Made by a program: the position numbers and the translations under genes
Part shown: positions 4,775 through 8,411 of the stretch, in pieces
Layout: every line of letters starts with the position of its first letter
Numbering within the stretch: the stretch's first letter is position 1
Assembly: GCA_009781125.1 (NCBI GenBank)
Contig: WQYS01000089.1
Span: forward strand, 1 to 8,411
Direction: 5' to 3'
Length of the DNA: 8,411 nucleotides
Source of the DNA: Acidobacteriaceae bacterium
GTDB taxonomy: Bacteria > Acidobacteriota > Terriglobia > Terriglobales > Acidobacteriaceae
The notes under the pieces: model-generated
The model's database searches: none
Seen by the model: the letters and a program-made list of their open reading frames with translations, nothing else
What the model was told of the DNA's origin: nothing

Positions 4775-6466
4775 CTACAGCCTCACGATGACGTGTCCCG
4801 GACATCGATTCCCCGCAGCCTCGACCAGCCGCTCTATCAGGCCCACTCCGTAGCGGGCGAGGAACCAGACTCCGGCCAGCAGACGCTCCTGCGGATGTCC
4901 GTCGGGAAAGATGTTGTTCGTGATGGCTTCGGCGTGGCGACGCAGGCTGGTCTGCTTCTGCAACTCGTGCGTGGCGGCCATGCGGCGCAGACGGTTCATT
5001 TGGTAAAGCATCTTGGAGCCGGAGGTCCGCGCCGAGGCTCCCAGATTCGGCTCGATTCCGCTCAGATACTCTGTCAGCGCGCTGAGTTCCGTATCGAGCG
5101 CTCCGGTAACCGCCGCCAGCTTCCTCTTCAGCGCAGCGGGCATGGACTTCGCTCCAAGCTGTTGCGCCAGATTGTCAGCCGTGGTCAGAGCGTCCGTGAA
5201 TCGAATCTCGTCGCGGTCCATTACGGAGGCGATGGCGGGCTCGATGAGCGTCGCGCTCAGACGCGGGAGCACAGGCGTGATGCGCCCCAGAATGCGCTCA
5301 TACAGCACGGCAGACTGCGCAAAGTAAGCCACCTCAGCCGGGCCGCCGATATAGGCCGCCGCCGGCAGCAGAGTGTCCTGAAACACCGGGCGCAGCAGAG
5401 CGTTGGGACTCAGCCGCTCCGGGGATTTATCCAAAATCGCCAGCAAGTCTTCGGAGGTGAAGATATCTCCTCCGGCGCGCCACTGACCGTCAGCTGTTCT
5501 TCTGAGCGCGATGCGCTCGCCGGTGTGCTCTTCCAGCAGAAAAAGCACAGAAGCGCCTTCGGAGACCAGCACCTGCGCATGATAGTTCGCGCGCACCAGT
5601 TCGCTGCTGCGGGCTATCAGCGCGGATTGCAACTCGTCGGCGTGTTCGATGGCGTAGCGCAGAGTTTGCGCTCCCTGTGCATGAAACTCGCGCGTCGAAG
5701 CATCGATGAGAACCAGACCCTGATCGGCGAAGATACGCGCCATCAGTCTGCCGAACGCAGCGGCCATCGTCGTCTTCCCTTGGGGAAGATAGCACTCGCG
5801 CAGCCACTCCGTAACCGGAGCGTGATCCAGAATCCCGGCAACACGGTCGAGCAGCGGCTCGATCTCGCGGCAGCAAAGCGACACTCCACCGACCGGTACA
5901 GCGTGGTGAACCCGCAGACCCGCGCGCAGAGTCTCAATCGTGTTTCCGTTCAGCAGAGCCAGTTGGTCCACTTCAACCAGGTCATGGTCCTCGGTAGCCA
6001 TCCAGAAGACCGGAACATGATCGATGCCGCCGACTTCAGTCGCTTCTTTGGCGCGAGCCACAGTCGTAGCCGCCTTGAGAAGAGTCAGCAGCGGCCCGCC
6101 CATCAGAACCACCTGTTGCCCGGTGACAACGGCACGAGCGCCCTGACGCAGCTTTTCGATATTGGCCATCGCGGCGGGACTGGCTCCATACGATTCGTTC
6201 TGCCGCTTCAACTCATCGGCCAGACGCGCAGAGTTCACCGCAGGAACACAAGCAAGCATCCACTGCCGCGAGAACGGTCCGCCGCTCTTGCCGAAGCCGT
6301 ACCATCGGCGCACGGGCTCGGCGGGAGCGTTCTCATTCATGGCCAGATAGTCGCGGTAAAGCCGCGTGACCTGCGGCAGGATCGAAACCGGATAGCACTC
6401 GGGGTTCAGCACGTTCATCGGGGACTTTTCTTCCTCACTCGCTAAACTTTGAAGGCCGCGATTCAT
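4775..6466 (-). CDS. bshC: Bacillithiol biosynthesis cysteine-adding enzyme
   Basis: A 563-residue cytoplasmic protein of the BshC family, which adds cysteine to glucosaminyl-malate in the last step of bacillithiol synthesis. Family hallmarks seen: VVTGQQVVLMGGPL (113-126) and VPVFWMATEDHDL (151-163) of the Rossmann-like core, LRPVFQDTLLPAAAYIGGPA (358-377), PVLPRLSATLIEP (398-410), and a helical arm (about 440-510) with KMLYQMNRLRRM. Length is slightly above the usual 540 or so. The start at 6466 has GAGGT 6 bases upstream. An in-frame ATG at 6418 (MNVLNPECYPVSILP) fits the family N-terminus better but has only a distant GAGG, so the first 16 residues are uncertain. The gene stands alone: no bshA or bshB is visible nearby. 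It is divergent from the Nudix gene (104-base gap). Its presence implies bacillithiol as the low-molecular-weight thiol. Confidence 0.95.
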   Translation of the reverse strand: MNRGLQSLASEEEKSPMNVLNPECYPVSILPQVTRLYRDYLAMNENAPAEPVRRWYGFGKSGGPFSRQWMLACVPAVNSARLADELKRQNESYGASPAAMANIEKLRQGARAVVTGQQVVLMGGPLLTLLKAATTVARAKEATEVGGIDHVPVFWMATEDHDLVEVDQLALLNGNTIETLRAGLRVHHAVPVGGVSLCCREIEPLLDRVAGILDHAPVTEWLRECYLPQGKTTMAAAFGRLMARIFADQGLVLIDASTREFHAQGAQTLRYAIEHADELQSALIARSSELVRANYHAQVLVSEGASVLFLLEEHTGERIALRRTADGQWRAGGDIFTSEDLLAILDKSPERLSPNALLRPVFQDTLLPAAAYIGGPAEVAYFAQSAVLYERILGRITPVLPRLSATLIEPAIASVMDRDEIRFTDALTTADNLAQQLGAKSMPAALKRKLAAVTGALDTELSALTEYLSGIEPNLGASARTSGSKMLYQMNRLRRMAATHELQKQTSLRRHAEAITNNIFPDGHPQERLLAGVWFLARYGVGLIERLVEAAGNRCPGHVIVRL

Positions 6467-6570
6467 GCGTAAACCTCTGGTTCAATCTGCGGACGAACAT
6501 ATTCGGCCCTTGCGCGCATCTGTTGGATGCCGCAGCCGCAAGCGCTGATGCGAGATGATACCGTAACCGT

Positions 6571-7194
6571 ATGGCCTCCAACATCACTAAAAACTCTGCT
6601 CGCAAGTCCGCATCTAAAAAAACAAGCTCTACAAAATCCCGCAAACCCCAGGTTGTCAGCTCGAAGCTGACCTATCGAGGCCCGGTATTTTCAGTTTACT
6701 CGGATGAGGTGGTTGAGCCATCCGGCATTCAGGTTACGCGCGAGGTGATTCGCCACAGCGGTTCGGTAGTGATTCTGGCTGTGGATGAGTCGAAAAATCC
6801 GCAAGACCCCGACGTCATCTTCGAACGCCAGTATCGACACGCTGCCGGACAGTATCTGCTGGAGCTGCCCGCCGGACGCCGCGAGCCAGGCGAATCCACG
6901 CTGGCCGCAGCCAAGCGCGAGATGATCGAGGAGACGGGTTTCCGCGCGCGGCGCTGGACTATGCTGACGAAATACTTCGCCAGCCCCGGATTTCTTGGCG
7001 AATGGATGCAGATCTATCTGGCGCGCGACCTGCGCGAAGGCGCGGCGCAGCCAGAAGAGGACGAAAAGATCGAGGTGCTGAGAATTCCTGTATCGAAGGC
7101 GTTGCGCATGGCATCCAACAAAGAGATTCACGACGGAAAGACTCTGATCGGGCTGATGCTGTACGACGCTCTGCGGCGGAATGGCAGCCTTTAG
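6571..7194 (+). CDS. Nudix hydrolase, ADP-ribose pyrophosphatase type
   Basis: A 207-residue Nudix hydrolase likely to cleave ADP-ribose to AMP and ribose 5-phosphate. The Nudix box spans 102-124 and fits GX5EX7REUXEEXGU: Gly102, Glu108, Arg116-Glu117, Glu120-Glu121, Gly123, with hydrophobics at 118 and 124. It is preceded by LLELPAGR, and a Pro (139, in ASPGFLGEW) falls about 15 residues after the box, the mark of the ADP-ribose pyrophosphatase subfamily. Glu-rich residues 161-166 match the acidic segment of this family. Residues 1-32 form a Lys/Ser/Thr-rich, probably disordered tail (ASKKTSSTKSRKP) not found in E. coli NudF. The ATG at 6571 lacks a good Shine-Dalgarno, and no better in-frame start is seen. 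Other nucleoside-diphosphate sugars are possible substrates. Confidence 0.92.
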   Translation: MASNITKNSARKSASKKTSSTKSRKPQVVSSKLTYRGPVFSVYSDEVVEPSGIQVTREVIRHSGSVVILAVDESKNPQDPDVIFERQYRHAAGQYLLELPAGRREPGESTLAAAKREMIEETGFRARRWTMLTKYFASPGFLGEWMQIYLARDLREGAAQPEEDEKIEVLRIPVSKALRMASNKEIHDGKTLIGLMLYDALRRNGSL

Positions 7195-7355
7195 CGCCGC
7201 CTTCCGATCCGTCACACCGTCTGATCAACAAGAGAAGAGTTAACGGCAAAGAGAATTTTATGCAGAAAACCTCTCAGCCAGGTTGAGCGTCACAGTCGGA
7301 TAGCTGCCCTCCCCGAAGTTCAAGGCAGAGCTGTTGTCACCATCACGTGTACGAA

Positions 7356-7362
7356 AAAGGAG
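7356..7362 (+). promoter_or_regulatory. Ribosome binding site supporting the TTG start of the cold-shock gene
   Basis: AAAGGAG ends 8 bases before the TTG at 7371. Starting at the upstream in-frame GTG (7347) would translate through this site and add eight residues (MYEKGVTV) foreign to cold-shock proteins, so TTG is preferred. Confidence 0.78.
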
Positions 7363-7370
7363 TCACCGTC

Positions 7371-7592
7371 TTGGCACAGTACAAAGGCACCGTTAAGTGG
7401 TTCAACAATGCAAAGGGATACGGCTTCCTCGGCCGCAACGACGGAGCCGATGTGTTTGTCCATTACAGCTCGATCCAGCGCGAAGGCTACAAGAGCCTGA
7501 AGGAAGGCGATGAAGTCGAATTCGACATCATCCAGGGCGCCAAGGGGCCGCAGGCCGATCAGGTCGTGCGCCTGAAGGAAGTAGCCGGCTAA
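7371..7592 (+). CDS. Cold-shock domain protein (CspA family)
   Basis: A 73-residue single cold-shock domain, a five-stranded OB fold that binds single-stranded RNA and DNA and melts RNA structure. [18 protein letters not shown] contains the aromatic binding surface (Trp10, Phe11) and RNP1 (KGYGFL, 15-20). RNP2 is VFVHYSSI (28-35). The C-terminal half ([10 protein letters not shown], then GPQADQVV) is standard, and length is typical. The start is TTG, set by the AAAGGAG 8 bases upstream. A 176-base gap separates it from the Nudix stop. Such genes often carry a long structured leader, but I found no convincing promoter or cold box by eye. It is followed after 58 bases by ctaB on the same strand, with no clear terminator between them. 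It may act as a general RNA chaperone, not strictly a cold-induced one. Confidence 0.95.
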   Translation: MAQYKGTVKWFNNAKGYGFLGRNDGADVFVHYSSIQREGYKSLKEGDEVEFDIIQGAKGPQADQVVRLKEVAG

Positions 7593-7650
7593 CCCATCCA
7601 TCTCACTGGTTTGTTTATCGCCGAGGCGGCGTTCCGGGAGGAACGAGACT

Positions 7651-8411
7651 GTGACTGCAAGCGCAACCACCTCCCCGCAGATATCAGCCCGCAGTACCGT
7701 TCTCGGAGTAGATGGTATTCATGTGCTCCTCGCCGACTACACCACGCTGTTCAAGCTGCGCGTTTCGACTATGGTGATTATCACTTCGGCAGCCGGTTTC
7801 TATCTCGGCTCGCTGCGCAGTGGGATCAGCCCCATCAATGCAGGACTTCTGCAGGCCTTGCTCGGCATTGCCGTTGTAAGCAGCGGCTCGTTCGCGCTCA
7901 ACCAGGCGCTCGAACGCCGCACCGATGCGCAGATGCGGCGCACCGCCTCGCGCCCCATGGCAGCAGGACGCATCTCTCTCGCACATGGATTGCTGCTGGG
8001 CTTTGCCGCCGTCTTCCTTGGCTCGGTCTATCTTGCCTGCGCCACAAATCTGCTGACCGGAACGCTTACGCTGCTCACCGCTGCCTGCTACGTCGGCATC
8101 TATACGCCGCTCAAGCGGATCACCTGGATGAACACCTTCATCGGAGCCTTCCCTGGTGCGCTGCCGCCGCTCATCGGCTGGACGGCCGCGCGTGGCGTCA
8201 TCGAATGGCCCGCCGTGACGTTGTTTGCGATCCTCTTCGTGTGGCAGTTTCCGCACTTCATGGCGATCGGCTGGATGTACCGCGACGACTACGTCGCCGC
8301 CGGAATCCGTCTCGCGTCAACGCAGCCGGACGTACGGTTTGCAGCGCAATCGACGGCCATCCAGTCGCTCTTCTACGCCGTGCTTATGCTCCCGGCCAGC
8401 CTGTGGCCCGC
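7651..8411 (+). CDS. ctaB: Heme O synthase / protoheme IX farnesyltransferase (3' end outside window)
   Basis: The first 253 codons of a UbiA-superfamily membrane prenyltransferase that attaches farnesyl to heme B to make heme O for terminal oxidases. The first substrate motif is LNQALERRTDAQMRRTASRP (83-102), the CtaB form of the Asp-rich loop with Glu88 and Asp92. Further hallmarks are YTPLKRITWMNTFIGAFPG (151-169) with LPPLIGWTAA following, and WQFPHFMAIGWMYRDDY (198-214), the second conserved loop. Hydrophobic helices surround these (for example 38-55, 66-83, 111-130, 134-150, 187-200, 237-252). The start is GTG at 7651 with GGAGGA 8 bases upstream. The N-terminal 28 residues are polar and extend beyond the minimal family start. 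The remaining 40-60 or so residues lie beyond the edge. It is probably followed by cytochrome oxidase assembly genes. Confidence 0.95.
   Translation, partial: MTASATTSPQISARSTVLGVDGIHVLLADYTTLFKLRVSTMVIITSAAGFYLGSLRSGISPINAGLLQALLGIAVVSSGSFALNQALERRTDAQMRRTASRPMAAGRISLAHGLLLGFAAVFLGSVYLACATNLLTGTLTLLTAACYVGIYTPLKRITWMNTFIGAFPGALPPLIGWTAARGVIEWPAVTLFAILFVWQFPHFMAIGWMYRDDYVAAGIRLASTQPDVRFAAQSTAIQSLFYAVLMLPASLWP

Noticed and set aside
4458..4805. Longer antitoxin frame starting at ATG 4805
   Set aside because: The extra 30 residues would be encoded by the bshC 3' end and the toxin-antitoxin promoter, show no DinJ similarity, and bypass the GGAGG-TTG start.
4670..6445. 591-codon open frame on the plus strand opposite bshC
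   Set aside because: It is the antisense shadow of bshC, whose protein motifs are unmistakable. The plus-strand translation is Arg/Gln/His-rich with no recognisable domain, as expected from high-GC codon bias.
6560..6571. Tandem ACCGTA hexamer immediately before the Nudix ATG
   Set aside because: Only two copies of a six-base unit, sharing a base with the start codon; too little to call a repeat or regulatory site.
7168..7200. GC-rich inverted repeat (GCGGCG/CGCCGC) around the Nudix stop codon as a terminator
   Set aside because: Short arms with a long spacer, mostly inside coding sequence, and no T-tract follows.
7260..7286. Eight-codon open frame (MQKTSQPG) in the cold-shock leader
   Set aside because: Very short, with only a poor ribosome site, and no attenuation structure was seen around it.
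7593..7650. Possible terminator between the cold-shock gene and ctaB (CGCC-GA-GGCG)
   Set aside because: The stem is only four base pairs with an implausible two-base loop, and it is followed by the ctaB ribosome site, not a T-run.
7684..8256. 190-codon minus-strand open frame
   Set aside because: It lies opposite ctaB, whose WQFPHFMAIGWMYRDDY and other hallmarks establish the coding strand; its Arg/Gly/Glu-rich translation is typical of an antisense shadow.

Overview
The window holds ten genes plus fine regulatory structure. GC content looks high (about 60 percent by eye) and codon use is even. A bacillithiol-synthesis gene (bshC), an actinobacterial/acidobacterial-style receiver-flavoprotein fusion, a LuxR-type regulator of a kind I associate with soil Acidobacteriota, and TTG/GTG starts together suggest an Acidobacteriota chromosome (Terriglobia such as Granulicella, Edaphobacter or Terriglobus). 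That is an inference from protein style, not a database match. No rRNA, tRNA, CRISPR array or insertion sequence was seen.

Region 1 (1-2931, minus strand) is a three-gene signalling operon. In transcription order it encodes a receiver / glutaredoxin-like / thioredoxin-reductase-like fusion, a soluble histidine kinase, and a response regulator that runs off the left edge. The gaps are only 24 and 23 bases. The flavoprotein keeps its FAD and NAD(P)H motifs but has lost both redox cysteines of the reductase (CxxC replaced by GATT). Its glutaredoxin-like segment has also lost its cysteines (SPAD where CPxC is expected). It therefore looks like a flavin enzyme or redox sensor wired to phosphorelay, not a thioredoxin reductase. 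This is the most interesting system in the window.

Region 2 (2932-3817) is a 193-base divergent intergenic region with a perfect 8-bp-arm inverted repeat and a 12-bp palindrome. It is followed by a plus-strand LuxR-type regulator whose receiver domain lacks the phosphoacceptor aspartate.

Region 3 (3836-4774, minus strand) has a small CPDC/coiled-coil protein of unknown function and a DinJ-YafQ toxin-antitoxin module. The antitoxin is intact: strong sigma70-like promoter with an overlapping operator, GGAGG ribosome site, TTG start. The toxin reading frame carries an in-frame TAA at codon 22, and its key C-terminal histidine is replaced by glutamine. It appears to be a decayed toxin beside a functional-looking antitoxin.

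Region 4 (4775-8411) is housekeeping: bshC (minus); then, on the plus strand, an ADP-ribose pyrophosphatase-like Nudix hydrolase, a cold-shock protein starting at TTG, and the first 253 codons of a heme O synthase (ctaB) running off the right edge.
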